Source: Patescibacteria group bacterium
Lineage (GTDB): Bacteria > Patescibacteriota > Patescibacteriia > 2-12-FULL-60-25
Assembly (NCBI GenBank): GCA_018063105.1
Contig: JAGOQX010000004.1
Span: 1 to 58,870, forward strand
Direction: 5' to 3'
Length of the DNA stretch: 58,870 bases
Made by a program: the position numbers and the translations under genes. The notes beneath the pieces were generated by a model. That model was given only the letters and a program-made list of their open reading frames with translations. It did no database searches and was not told where the DNA came from. Shown piece after piece: positions 41,622-50,249 of this stretch (the first letter of the stretch is position 1; each line of letters opens with the position of its first letter).

Positions 41622-41648
41622 AAAACCCTGTCTTGTGAACAGGGTTTT
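41622..41648 (-). terminator. Hairpin after tRNA-Arg
   Basis: AAAACCCTGT and ACAGGGTTTT form a perfect 10-bp stem around 7 bases, starting four bases past the encoded CCA. It is flanked by ACGTAAAA as in the other RNA trailers. Confidence 0.8.
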
Positions 41649-41651
41649 ACG

Positions 41652-41728
41652 TGGTGCGACCGAGTCGATTCGAACGACTGACCTCCTCCTTCGCAGGGAG
41701 GCGCTCTATCCAGCTGAGCTACGGCCGC
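41652..41728 (-). tRNA. tRNA-Arg, anticodon GCG
   Basis: The cloverleaf has 77 nt: acceptor GCGGCCG/CGGTCGC (one G-U), D arm GCTC-AGCTGGATA-GAGC, anticodon arm CCTCC-CTGCGAA-GGAGG, variable loop AGGTC, T arm AGTCG-TTCGAAT-CGACT, discriminator A and encoded CCA. The anticodon GCG (41694-41692) reads CGC and CGU. Most bacteria use ACG edited to ICG here. Confidence 0.95.
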
Positions 41729-41734
41729 TTAAAA

Positions 41735-42244
41735 CTAGATCTTCAACAGCCGCGCGACTGTATCAGAGAAATGCTCTTCTTGCAAGTTCAGGTCCTCATC
41801 TATGTACTTTTTCAGGTGATTTCGCAAGGCAATAGGATCCTGGTCGTCCAGATGGATCCGCATCCGAACCCCCGTTAAGCCCTTTGGCTGGATATATAAC
41901 AATTTGGTTTCTGGAGGCTGAAACAAGATCGCGAAATCGCTTAATTCATCGAACTGATAGAACGTCCCGTCATATACCACCCCATTTGATCCAATTTGAA
42001 TCAAAACATTCCGAGGAGTCTCCTTATTTCCACCCAAAATCAAGATAATACTCGTCAGCAATACGATAAAAGCGAAGAGGTAATTTGCGGTGTAAACAGC
42101 GTACACGACGAGCAAGACCGCGATAGCCATCATCCACACGTACCATTTCGGCCCACGCTCAACAGGTTCAAACGACGGCGCCTCCCACACAAACAGATCT
42201 TGTGCGCTCGCCATCTGCTCTAAAAGCTCTTTTGAATAGGCCAT
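41735..42244 (-). CDS. Conserved-looking two-TM protein
   Basis: The protein has 169 residues from the ATG at 42244, chosen because TATACT lies 8 bases upstream and nothing convincing precedes it. Two adjacent TMs (about 36-75: WYVWMMAIAVLLVVYAVY, FAFIVLLTSIILILG) are followed by a soluble domain with ETPRNVLIQIGSNGVVYDG and strands ending in KYIDEDLNLQEEHFSDTV. This resembles small PH-like membrane proteins common in patescibacteria; no exact family was recognised. It sits 6 bases upstream of the tRNA-Arg gene on the same strand, so the tRNA may be cotranscribed. Confidence 0.65.
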   Translation of the reverse strand: MAYSKELLEQMASAQDLFVWEAPSFEPVERGPKWYVWMMAIAVLLVVYAVYTANYLFAFIVLLTSIILILGGNKETPRNVLIQIGSNGVVYDGTFYQFDELSDFAILFQPPETKLLYIQPKGLTGVRMRIHLDDQDPIALRNHLKKYIDEDLNLQEEHFSDTVARLLKI

Positions 42245-42445
42245 ATTACCTGAAGTATAACACGGGAACCGAGGGGTTGACGAAATCGCCATTTTCTGGC
42301 ATATTCCCTCGTTATTTCGTAATCCAACCGTGGGGATCTCTCTCGTATTCCTCCGTCGATCCAAATTCATGATTGCAACATCGTGGCTTCAGATCGAATT
42401 TTGACAACAGAATAACAGACAACAACCAATCGACAGGAGAATACC

Positions 42446-43042
42446 ATGTCCAATTTGGCACGTGCAGACAAGTGTATCAACGTCACGTGGCGGTCGGAAA
42501 ACAACGGCTCCCACAATCAAACGCTCCACACGAAAGAAACGATCCCGAGGGCACTCGAGCTCCTCCTCGAGGTGTCGATCGCCTGGGGTGGAAATCTTGA
42601 GGTCGACTCCCCCACGTCACTCCGCTCCATGAGTCGGGTCCTCGCGACCACCGACTACTACACGATGAGCGGAGACGAAAACGAGATCGGTGTCCTGACG
42701 AATGCAGCGAGCCTCGTTCAACGCAGCAATAGGGATCCATACGTCGCGCTCAAACTGTTCGAACAGACCATGACCGACCTCGGAATCGAACTCGATCGGG
42801 CCACGCTCATGCGCATCGGCGCATCTCAACGAAGCCCCACGCTTCGTCGGGTACTCATCATCATGCTCGTCTGTGGCATCAGAGATCCACTCGATCTCGA
42901 TGCCGGGATCACGTTCGTGCAAAAAAGCGTTCGATCTCTTATGTATAGCACCGAACACCTCTTCCCCCTCATGGAGCTCGCGCTCGAGATGCCCGAGATG
43001 TCACTGCGCGAGATCATCGGGCAGACGGGACACAGCACATGA
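42446..43042 (+). CDS. Helical protein of unknown function, GC-rich trio gene 1
   Basis: The protein has 198 residues. The ATG at 42446 is preceded by AGGAG. It is mostly helical, with no TM or signal and no recognised family; features include YVALKLFEQTMTDLGIELD and EMSLREIIGQTGHST. Composition is GC-rich and codon use unlike that of the surrounding genes. The stop overlaps the next start (ATGA), so it is coupled to the cold-shock-like protein. Confidence 0.65.
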   Translation: MSNLARADKCINVTWRSENNGSHNQTLHTKETIPRALELLLEVSIAWGGNLEVDSPTSLRSMSRVLATTDYYTMSGDENEIGVLTNAASLVQRSNRDPYVALKLFEQTMTDLGIELDRATLMRIGASQRSPTLRRVLIIMLVCGIRDPLDLDAGITFVQKSVRSLMYSTEHLFPLMELALEMPEMSLREIIGQTGHST

Positions 43043-43392
43043 GCACAAACAGGACGGCTGAGGCAACTCAAACCGACATCCGCCTCGGAACCGTCATTCG
43101 TTTCGATGCGGATCGAGGATTCGGCTTCGTAAGCGGAGATGATGGAAGAACGTACTACATCGGAGTCGGTGCAAGACGCCGTATCCTCCATTACGGGGTG
43201 AACGGTCGGCGCACGCTCAAGCACGGCCCGCAGACGACGTTCGGACCGCCGACAAACGAACGAATCAATCCGTTCCCAGGAGACCGACTCATGTTCCGGG
43301 TCGTCCCACCACGGGATCTCGGAAAGTATCCGAGTGCCTACCCCTGGGGCTTTGTCCCCGATCAAGAACTGACCGAAGGAGGTCAACCGTGA
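43039..43392 (+). CDS. Cold-shock-domain-like protein, GC-rich trio gene 2
   Basis: The protein has 117 residues. Residues about 16-42 (LGTVIRFDADRGFGFVSGDD) match the start of a cold-shock domain: G-x-V followed by an RNP1-like RGFGFV. The rest departs from a simple CspA, with an insertion of basic residues (GARRRILHYGVNGRRTLKHG) and a Pro-rich end. Nucleic-acid binding is likely but the target is unknown. It is coupled to both neighbours by 4-base overlaps (ATGA, GTGA). Confidence 0.7.
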   Translation: MSTNRTAEATQTDIRLGTVIRFDADRGFGFVSGDDGRTYYIGVGARRRILHYGVNGRRTLKHGPQTTFGPPTNERINPFPGDRLMFRVVPPRDLGKYPSAYPWGFVPDQELTEGGQP

Positions 43393-43763
43393 ACGAAAGC
43401 GACGAAATTCTCGCGTTCCTCGCACTTCTGCAAGCCGTGAAGGCAGGCCACGTTCTGCTGACGGAGAAGCAGCTCCGCGAAGGAGTGGTGACGTATCAGC
43501 ACCGAGGGTACAGCTTCGGCATCGAGGTCTCCGTCCACGGACGGAACGACGAGTTCGAGATCATGGCCCAGGTCAAGCTGGAACCGCCGGACGCAATCGG
43601 AACCATCGCCACCTCGCTCTGCGTCCTGAGACATCGCTTCAAGCAGATGCCCGTAAGCTACCCACACTTCTGGAACTACGCCTGGTTCGACCAAGACGAA
43701 GTTCACGCCGAGTGCCGAATGCAGACGACGCATCGCGAGTGCTCCGAGGCCATCGAAGCCTAA
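43389..43763 (+). CDS. Unknown small protein, GC-rich trio gene 3
   Basis: The protein has 124 residues beginning at a GTG that overlaps the previous stop (GTGA), with GGAGG nine bases upstream inside gene 2. Alpha/beta pattern, no TM, no family recognised; notable stretches are YSFGIEVSVHGRNDEFEIMA and YPHFWNYAWFDQDEVHAE. It closes the coupled trio, followed by a terminator. Confidence 0.65.
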   Translation: MNESDEILAFLALLQAVKAGHVLLTEKQLREGVVTYQHRGYSFGIEVSVHGRNDEFEIMAQVKLEPPDAIGTIATSLCVLRHRFKQMPVSYPHFWNYAWFDQDEVHAECRMQTTHRECSEAIEA

Positions 43764-43776
43764 GCACGCAATCCAT

Positions 43777-43813
43777 GAGCCCGCCGACCACCCTTGGTCG
43801 AGCGGGCTCTTTT
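43777..43813 (+). terminator. Terminator of the GC-rich trio
   Basis: GAGCCCGC (43777-43784) pairs with GCGGGCTC (43802-43809) with inner GACCA/GGTC, followed by TTTTC. Confidence 0.88.
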
Positions 43814-43845
43814 CATATCCGTGATATACTTTTATCAATAATTTT

Positions 43846-45252
43846 ATGGATACACCCTCAACAATTCCACCGATCGCACCAGCTCCGCAAACACCAGCCG
43901 TGCCACCAGTGACCACAGCGAATAAGCTGGCACCTTTTCTCATCGTTCTCCTCATCGTCGTCTGCGTTGGTGCTGTTGGATGGTATGAATACAGTCGATA
44001 TAGCGCATCCAAACAACAGCAAACGGCTCAACCAACAGGGACTCAAATTCCAACGATATCACCAACCACGACCATGGCCACACCAACGCTTTCACCTGAA
44101 GAATTACAACGACCAAAATCAATGACAGAAAGTGGCTATAATCAAGCCTTTACCGCAGCCGTTGCGCCAGAACTTCTCGCAGAAAAATACACAGGTGCAG
44201 ATGGCGTGTATGTGAAATATGTAGATGGCGAAATACAACTTCGTATTCCGGGCACGATTCCAAATCTTGATTTTACACCAAATCAAAAAGCAACGATCGC
44301 CCTCTCATCAATCACAAATGCAACCGGTGCGAATGTTCTTGATGCAAAAAGCTCATTTGAAACAGACACGTTTTTCACCAACGTTGATCTCACCAAAACA
44401 ATTGACCCTGTCTTTTCCTACAAGGGCTTCCGTCGTATTCACCTGATTGAGGGTGCATCATTCGATGAAATGACCAAGATTGAAGGAACGATTTCCGTAC
44501 AGCTCCCTATTGGTCTTGCAACAACAACGATCGCGACAACAGAAAAAAATCAACCGAAGAAAGGGATCGGAACGACAACAATCACTTCATGGGAAGCTAC
44601 TGATTCTTCGGAAACATCTGAAACAAAAGTCAGTCTAAAATACGAAGGCATCCAAGGTCAGCTTCTAGCAATCAAAGGTTTTGATGCAGCAGGTCAAAAT
44701 CTCTCAATTTTTTCAACATCAATCCAAACTGTGGATGCAGCAGGAACGCAGATCTATGAACTAACCTTTGACGGCGCACCGGCAACACTCACGATTTTTG
44801 AAACTGAGCGTCTCTTCACAAAACACATTCCATTCGTCATCACTCTCACCCCACAACAACAAACAACTATGTCAGAACCAACCAACGCCACACTTGACGA
44901 AGCAACAAAGAATGCGCTCATTGATGCAGAAATCAAACGCGAAGCCATCTTCGCTACCAACGACGCCAAAAAGATCCGCGCCTATATCCAAACAACGGCT
45001 GACGCAACAGGACAAGCCGATGTTATGGCAGACGTTATAAAAATGAGCGACGAAGAAATTATTCAACTCGCAAAAACAGTGAACGCCATGTTCAATCTTG
45101 GAACCCCTGAACAGGTTCGGGCCGCACTCCTCTCAGATAAAACAACCTGGACCCAAATTTCACCGGATTCCGTGAAATACACCTATCACGTCAGCAAAGA
45201 TGAATCGAATAGCTCGACACTGATGAAAGGAACGGACGGAAAGTGGTACTAA
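43846..45252 (+). CDS. Membrane-anchored extracytoplasmic protein, unknown
   Basis: The protein has 468 residues. A Pro/Thr-rich cytoplasmic start (1-26) precedes a TM (about 28-48: LAPFLIVLLIVVCVGAVGW), a Gln/Thr/Pro stalk, and a large beta-rich exterior domain (about 95-330) with few Cys. A helical C-terminal part follows (LDEATKNALIDAEIKREAIF to EQVRAALLSDKTTW). No catalytic motif was recognised. TATACT 15 bases before the ATG (43823-43830 region, GTGATATACT) looks like its promoter. The stop overlaps the convergent zinc-protein gene. Confidence 0.65.
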   Translation: MDTPSTIPPIAPAPQTPAVPPVTTANKLAPFLIVLLIVVCVGAVGWYEYSRYSASKQQQTAQPTGTQIPTISPTTTMATPTLSPEELQRPKSMTESGYNQAFTAAVAPELLAEKYTGADGVYVKYVDGEIQLRIPGTIPNLDFTPNQKATIALSSITNATGANVLDAKSSFETDTFFTNVDLTKTIDPVFSYKGFRRIHLIEGASFDEMTKIEGTISVQLPIGLATTTIATTEKNQPKKGIGTTTITSWEATDSSETSETKVSLKYEGIQGQLLAIKGFDAAGQNLSIFSTSIQTVDAAGTQIYELTFDGAPATLTIFETERLFTKHIPFVITLTPQQQTTMSEPTNATLDEATKNALIDAEIKREAIFATNDAKKIRAYIQTTADATGQADVMADVIKMSDEEIIQLAKTVNAMFNLGTPEQVRAALLSDKTTWTQISPDSVKYTYHVSKDESNSSTLMKGTDGKWY

Positions 45253-45590
45253 TCTTTCCCCACCCAATAGACTTTCTTCTCCTCTCCCTTTAAAAAATCT
45301 TCATGCAAGCTGGGCGATGCGCCAGCAACAGAACCAAGCCGAATGAATTCTTCGGCTTGTTTTGTATCTTCAACAGGAATAAACGTTGTGCGCATCGAAT
45401 CCTCGCTATCGGCCCAATCAACCTCTTCGTAAAAATCCTTGAGATACAGTTGACCGCACTGTGTACATTGTACGAGTCGTTGGCTCATATGAGAGTCTTC
45501 CGAGTATGTCACGACCGTCTTGAAGGCATTGGTCAGATCAGTCTCGGTGAGCACTGCCGTATTCCAGAGATGGCATTGGGTGGGTTTCAT
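45249..45590 (-). CDS. Small putative zinc-binding protein
   Basis: The protein has 113 residues from the ATG at 45590 (MKPTQCHLWN). A CxxC (VQCTQCGQLYLKDFYEEVDW) plus an N-terminal CHLW could bind a metal ion. The remaining sequence is acidic (EDSMRTTFIPVED). No family was recognised; the layout recalls small cytosolic zinc-ribbon proteins of unknown role. It ends inside the stop region of the gene opposite and follows the bestrophin-like gene after a 2-base gap. Confidence 0.55.
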   Translation of the reverse strand: MKPTQCHLWNTAVLTETDLTNAFKTVVTYSEDSHMSQRLVQCTQCGQLYLKDFYEEVDWADSEDSMRTTFIPVEDTKQAEEFIRLGSVAGASPSLHEDFLKGEEKKVYWVGKD

Positions 45591-45592
45591 AT

Positions 45593-46408
45593 TCAAGAAA
45601 CTACATCTTTGTCCAACTCCTGGCAATACAATTCAATCCTTTTCTGACTGTCCAAAATTGGTTTCAAAGATACTTCTTCAACTAAACTATCCTTCTCATT
45701 ATATCCAAATGGATTATCTAAATCCTTAATAAAGAAGATCATATAAATGAGAATAAAGCTAACAAATGAAACGAAGAACACGCTTTCATAAAAAGGATGT
45801 ATTTTAATAAAAATAAAGCCAAGAACAAGAATGCACGTAATAATTTCTGTCACCGCATATCCAGTTCCTAAAAATGGCGTTTCTCTGATCGTATGAATCC
45901 GATTAACCATTTTTCGTATCGCATTCTGCTCCTGCTTGAGACGCACGATAAAATTAGCCTGCGTCTGGTTTTCTAGTGCAAGAAAATCCTCATTGAATGA
46001 ACGCAGCTTCTGCATTAGTGCACTTGTTTTTTCTTTTTTATAAAACCAGTCTATGAGTGCAGCATTAAATTGCGCCAATCGATGGACATACTTTTTTGCC
46101 TCTATACTTTTCGTATTCTGAAAAATAATCAGCCCTTCATCAGCCATTGATTCTAGACTTGCCGATAAATCGCCCGGCAATTTTTCGCTCTCCTTATAAT
46201 CAACCAGCGTGCCAGAAATCAAAAATCCGATTAAGAAGATGTTCGCAGAAATAATCGCGGTAAATAAAGAATTTAAACTTAAAAATTCATACCCATAATA
46301 ATGCGTTCCAAATTTTATGGCGATAATAGTTGCAACAAAAGGAACCGTCTTTAACGCCAAACGCCAACGCGTGTGAATCAACGATCTTGTAAAAATACCC
46401 TGTATCAT
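45593..46408 (-). CDS. Bestrophin/DUF4239-like membrane protein
   Basis: The protein has 271 residues with two N-terminal TMs (about 21-68), a long helical soluble segment (about 75-175) and two further TMs (about 180-230), ending with IKDLDNPFGYNEKDSLVEEV. The Asp-x-Asp-Asn-Pro-Phe-Gly after the last TM is typical of bestrophin-like and DUF4239 proteins, which form or resemble anion channels. The start overlaps the DedA stop (ATGA). Low GC, like its neighbours. Confidence 0.6.
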   Translation of the reverse strand: MIQGIFTRSLIHTRWRLALKTVPFVATIIAIKFGTHYYGYEFLSLNSLFTAIISANIFLIGFLISGTLVDYKESEKLPGDLSASLESMADEGLIIFQNTKSIEAKKYVHRLAQFNAALIDWFYKKEKTSALMQKLRSFNEDFLALENQTQANFIVRLKQEQNAIRKMVNRIHTIRETPFLGTGYAVTEIITCILVLGFIFIKIHPFYESVFFVSFVSFILIYMIFFIKDLDNPFGYNEKDSLVEEVSLKPILDSQKRIELYCQELDKDVVS

Positions 46409-47058
46409 ATGGATGGATTTTTTTTCTGTTGCAATCTCGCTTTCACAAACTCAATGACAATGGGAAGAACGGAAAGAACGATGATCGCAATAATAACTAA
46501 TGAAAAGTTGTCCTTTACGCTAGGGATATTCCCAAAAAAATATCCCAAAAGCGTGAAACCAAACACCCAAACAAATCCCCCGACAGCATTATAATACACA
46601 AATTTTGTATAATTCATCTTCCCTATCCCAGCTACAAACGGCGCAAAGGTTCTCACGATAGGCACAAAACGCGCCAAAAAAATCGTCTTACCTCCATACC
46701 TATCGTAAAACTTCTGAGTCCTATCTATGTGCTGCTGATTGATCGGAATTTTCGGACTATGAATCAATGTTTGTCCAAAATAATACCCGATCCAATAATT
46801 CACCGTATCGCCAAGAAAAGCGGCGAGCCAGAGCATTACAAGTAATCCAATGATATGAAACGAGCCAAGTGCAGAAAAGGCTCCGCTCATAAACAGAAGT
46901 GAATCACCGGGTAGAAACGGGGTAACGACTAAACCAGTTTCAGCAAAAATAACAATAAATAACACCAGATACGAAACCGCTCCGTATCGGACAATCATTT
47001 CTGCCAAAGAAGTATCTATGTGAAAAATGAAATTAAAAATTTCGGGAAAAATATCCAT
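46405..47058 (-). CDS. DedA family membrane protein
   Basis: The protein has 217 residues with about six hydrophobic segments. DedA motifs are clear: FAETGLVVTPFLPGDSLLF, FLGDTVNYWIGYYFG, FLARFVPIVRTFAPFVAG and the Gly-rich GGFVWVFGFTLLGYFFG. Members move undecaprenyl phosphate or other lipids across the membrane and support envelope integrity. The start overlaps the stop of the 47058 gene, so three to four small membrane genes form an operon. Confidence 0.92.
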   Translation of the reverse strand: MDIFPEIFNFIFHIDTSLAEMIVRYGAVSYLVLFIVIFAETGLVVTPFLPGDSLLFMSGAFSALGSFHIIGLLVMLWLAAFLGDTVNYWIGYYFGQTLIHSPKIPINQQHIDRTQKFYDRYGGKTIFLARFVPIVRTFAPFVAGIGKMNYTKFVYYNAVGGFVWVFGFTLLGYFFGNIPSVKDNFSLVIIAIIVLSVLPIVIEFVKARLQQKKNPSI

Positions 47059-47276
47059 TATAATTTTTCAATCTCTTTAAAATCCTTATCCGGTAGGTAT
47101 AGGATGATAAGACCAAAAACAATACCACCCAATGCAGACCATATATGACCGCCACCAAAAATCCATTTATCCAATTCGTCTAATACATACCAGATACCAC
47201 GCCAAACCAAAACGATTCCAATAATGATCGAGATATTTGTCGCGAGATATCGCAACGTAAGTTTATGTTTTTTCAT
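47058..47276 (-). CDS. Small two-TM protein
   Basis: The protein has 72 residues from the ATG at 47276 (a GTG six codons upstream is possible). Two TMs with a Gly-rich turn (GGGHIWSALGGIVFGLIILYL) and a charged end. No family was recognised. It is coupled to the DedA gene by a one-base overlap. Confidence 0.55.
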   Translation of the reverse strand: MKKHKLTLRYLATNISIIIGIVLVWRGIWYVLDELDKWIFGGGHIWSALGGIVFGLIILYLPDKDFKEIEKL

Positions 47277-47343
47277 ATATTGCCGATTGAGCACGGCACC
47301 AAAAATACATCATCATACAAATTTAAACAAATCCCTCACCCCT

Positions 47344-47844
47344 TTATGAGCCTGCCTTAAGTTTCTTTATCTCCTCTTTAAGTTCAAACATCTTCAATTC
47401 CCTCCCCACCATGAGGTGGTTTATTTTCTCTAATTCTTCTATCTTCTGCTTTAACTGCTCTTCAGAAAATGATAATTTCCTATCCGATGCCTCACGACTT
47501 TGTATTTCTTTTACAAGTTCATCATTTTTAGCTTCAAGTTTTTTTGATAATGCAGTTACCTCCTCCAAAGGAAGGAACAGATTTTTATAAAGGTCACGAC
47601 TTCCCACATAGATCATGATACTACCGATAGAAATCAAAATTGGCATAATAAAATATAGCCACTCTCCACTAACCACACCAATAGCTCCAAAATATTCTAC
47701 AAAAGCATGAAGTGTAATCGCGATAAATACACCCAGAGTAATTTCAACATATCCTATTATTATGCTTTTGCTCTTTTTAACAAGGACAAGCAAAAAATAT
47801 ACAGATATAATCGAAAAAAATATTGAAATAAGGTTTATATTCAT
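47344..47844 (-). CDS. Membrane protein with C-terminal coiled coil
   Basis: The protein has 166 residues with three TMs (about 4-22, 30-52, 62-82) and then a charged coiled coil (about 90-160: LSKKLEAKNDELVKEIQSRE). It resembles the input half of a membrane sensor but has no kinase or receiver domain and the ORF ends cleanly. AT-rich. It may have lost, or act without, an output domain. The region upstream (47845-47941) holds a run of eight G and no gene. Confidence 0.55.
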   Translation of the reverse strand: MNINLISIFFSIISVYFLLVLVKKSKSIIIGYVEITLGVFIAITLHAFVEYFGAIGVVSGEWLYFIMPILISIGSIMIYVGSRDLYKNLFLPLEEVTALSKKLEAKNDELVKEIQSREASDRKLSFSEEQLKQKIEELEKINHLMVGRELKMFELKEEIKKLKAGS

Positions 47845-47941
47845 ACAATCTATATATTTATTGTTATTTTACACCTTTTTCTTTCTTACATACAATATCT
47901 CCATACTCCTTCCCTATGGGGGGGGATAACACAAAGATAAC

Positions 47942-48445
47942 ATGATGCAATTATTGAGAACCATCAATTTAGACTCATTATCTCCTGAGACTCTGAAGAA
48001 ACTTACACTTCGACGAACAGCACGAGCCGCTCTGTTTGACAATGAAAAAAATATTGCCCTCCTACACGTTCAAAAAGGTGGATACTATAAACTGCCCGGC
48101 GGCGGAATCGATGAGGGTGAAGATCTCATGACGGGTCTGAAACGAGAATGTAGAGAAGAAACAGGATGCGAGATTAAGGTCGGGCCAGAGATCGGAATGG
48201 TGATTGAATATCGTGGTAAATTCAATATAAAGCAAGAATCATATTGCTATATCGCCCAAGTCGTTGGCGAAAAAGGCGTGCCAGATTTCACGGAGCATGA
48301 ACGATCATCAGAATTCAAACTCATCTGGGTTCCGCTAGATGAAGCCATTCAACTCGTCTCACATGCGAATACTGAAAACTATCAAGGACGATTTATTGTG
48401 CCAAGAGACTTAATTATTCTTCAGCGTACAAAAGAGCTTCTCTGA
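47942..48445 (+). CDS. Nudix hydrolase
   Basis: The protein has 167 residues. The Nudix box is complete: GGGIDEGEDLMTGLKRECRE followed by ETGCEI, fitting G-x5-E-x7-REUxEExGU. Upstream strands RRTARAALFDNEKNIALLHV and KGGYYKLPGGG are typical of MutT-like enzymes that hydrolyse nucleoside diphosphate derivatives. Substrate unknown. The start could be the first or the second ATG at 47942/47945. Confidence 0.9.
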   Translation: MMQLLRTINLDSLSPETLKKLTLRRTARAALFDNEKNIALLHVQKGGYYKLPGGGIDEGEDLMTGLKRECREETGCEIKVGPEIGMVIEYRGKFNIKQESYCYIAQVVGEKGVPDFTEHERSSEFKLIWVPLDEAIQLVSHANTENYQGRFIVPRDLIILQRTKELL

Positions 48446-48472
48446 GAGAACCAACAAAGATATACTATCAAA

Positions 48473-49378
48473 ATGTCAACGACTCATCCTCGTGTTTCTG
48501 CTGCTGCTTTGAAAGATATTTCCGCGCGACTGCACGCGGAGCAGGTTCATCACCGCATTCCCCTTTCTGTTCGATTTCCAAATTTGAAGCCGTTTATTTT
48601 GTTTACACGAACAACGGGAACGAGCATTAAACATGCGCTCAATAGAAAGATTGCAAAAAAGAGATCCTCTGTTTCACTTCCCTACCGCATTCACAAACAC
48701 CAATCCTTGCTGCTCCGAAAACTTGGCACCTCAGACATGCGACTTCAGCGAAACAAGATTAAAAACCTTGCAGCTGCAATTAAAACCATCGACGGGGTCG
48801 TTATTCAACCAGGCGAAATATTCTCGCTGTGGTCATTAGTCGGCAAACCGACAAAGCGGAAAGGATATGTAAATGGCATGCTTCTCTCACGAGGCAAAGT
48901 CATCGAAGGACTAGGTGGAGGCCTCTGCCAACTCGCGAATCTGCTTCACTGGATCTTTTTACACGGACCGGTAGAAATCACGGAACGGTATCATCACTCC
49001 ATGGACGTCTTTCCGGATTCTGGCCGTACCGTTCCATTCGGAAGTGGCGCCACAATTTTATATAATTTTGTAGATCTCAAAGCACGCAACGTCAGCACGT
49101 CCCCTATTCAAATTCGCCTCTGGATGACGGATGATAAACTCTACGGCGATCTTCGCACCACAGATCCAACCCTCGATGGATATCGCGTCACTGAAACGGA
49201 CGCTTGCTTCGTTCTCTGGCACAAAAAATGGTACCGCTACAATCAACTCTGGCGCGTGAGTAAGGAAAAGAACAAAAAGCGGGTCAGCGAACTTGCCCTG
49301 ACGAATTTAGCGCCTGTGTTGTATAAGGTGGATGAAGAGATTTTGAAGGAGAATGGATCCGCGATTGTGAGGTTGTGA
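48473..49378 (+). CDS. VanW family protein
   Basis: The protein has 301 residues. The VanW domain shows KNLAAAIKTIDGVVIQPGEI, FSLWSLVGKPTKRKGY, GGGLCQLANLLHWIFLHGP, YHHSMDVFPDSGRTVPFGSG and the NFVDLKARN segment. VanW proteins occur near glycopeptide-resistance and wall genes; the biochemical role is unclear. No signal peptide is evident. TATACT 6 bases before the ATG (GATATACTATCAAA) implies a leaderless transcript. Confidence 0.9.
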   Translation: MSTTHPRVSAAALKDISARLHAEQVHHRIPLSVRFPNLKPFILFTRTTGTSIKHALNRKIAKKRSSVSLPYRIHKHQSLLLRKLGTSDMRLQRNKIKNLAAAIKTIDGVVIQPGEIFSLWSLVGKPTKRKGYVNGMLLSRGKVIEGLGGGLCQLANLLHWIFLHGPVEITERYHHSMDVFPDSGRTVPFGSGATILYNFVDLKARNVSTSPIQIRLWMTDDKLYGDLRTTDPTLDGYRVTETDACFVLWHKKWYRYNQLWRVSKEKNKKRVSELALTNLAPVLYKVDEEILKENGSAIVRL

Positions 49379-49455
49379 TTGATCGAGAAGATAATGTGTT
49401 ATCAATCTAAGTCACACCAAAAGCGACATTGGGTTAGCTCCACAGGAAAAATGGA

Positions 49456-49692
49456 TCAAACGAATACGCGTATAATCGCAACAACTGCAATCAAAATCCA
49501 AATGATATTCAAGACCGTGGATTGATAATCTTTTTTATGCAACGAGGCCGTAACAATTCCGAGCGAACCCGTGATATTGAGGAGCTGATACGAAACGCTC
49601 GTTGGTGACAACATTGAAAAACTAACCAAAGCGTACGCTGAGACGATCGCGATCGTGCCATACCAGCCAAAGAGCTCAATCATTGTTTTCAT
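49456..49692 (-). CDS. Small three-TM protein, CBU_0592-like
   Basis: The protein has 78 residues with three hydrophobic helices and the pattern SAYALVSFSMLSPTSVSYQL, LLNITGSLGIVTASLHKKDYQ, TVLNIIW. This matches my recollection of the small CBU_0592-type membrane domain. Function is unknown. It follows the 49707 gene on the same strand, 14 bases downstream. Confidence 0.75.
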   Translation of the reverse strand: MKTMIELFGWYGTIAIVSAYALVSFSMLSPTSVSYQLLNITGSLGIVTASLHKKDYQSTVLNIIWILIAVVAIIRVFV

Positions 49693-49706
49693 GCTACAAA
49701 AGAAAC

Positions 49707-50153
49707 TTAAATACGCTCAATTCTTGGAACGTCCTTACCAATCATAAAGTCATCGATGTACCGATTCAAATCATCTACAAACGATTCAACATTTTCTTCC
49801 ACTCGTGTTCCTTTAAAGAAAGGCTGTAAATTAATCGTCTTACCGTTCATATGGAACGATTCCAATATTTCGTTCACACCTCGTTCTGCCGGCTCCAGAT
49901 ACAATTCTGAATAATCTTGCTTATCAAGTTCATCGCGTTTTTCATATTCGGCTAAACGTGATTCATATTTTTGCACCGCACTACGTAGTTTGTCCATCTG
50001 CGACAGCACCTCGTCTATGCATTCATCAAGTCTTTCCATCTGTAGCATCGTATCGATATCTCCATACTCCTCAAGAACGTCCTCCACGACAACTACCTTG
50101 CTCTCTTGCTTCGTGACCTCCCCCACCTGCGATGCCAGTTTATCAAAATGCAT
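49707..50153 (-). CDS. Acidic coiled-coil protein, unknown
   Basis: The protein has 148 residues from the ATG at 50153 (MHFDKLASQVGEV). Strongly acidic helices (VVEDVLEEYGDIDTMLQMER, then LDECIDEVLSQMDKLRSAVQ) are followed by a compact C-terminal part (FFKGTRVEENVESFVDDLNR). No TM or enzyme motif. An upstream frame extension crosses a region without start signals and is not favoured. Confidence 0.6.
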   Translation of the reverse strand: MHFDKLASQVGEVTKQESKVVVVEDVLEEYGDIDTMLQMERLDECIDEVLSQMDKLRSAVQKYESRLAEYEKRDELDKQDYSELYLEPAERGVNEILESFHMNGKTINLQPFFKGTRVEENVESFVDDLNRYIDDFMIGKDVPRIERI

Positions 50154-50249
50154 AAAATTTTCGATGAAGAATATGCACGAAGGATATCTCCTAGACCAAA
50201 GTCGGGCAATACCGCTAATCAACTAGCAAGACAGTAAAGAACGAAATAC

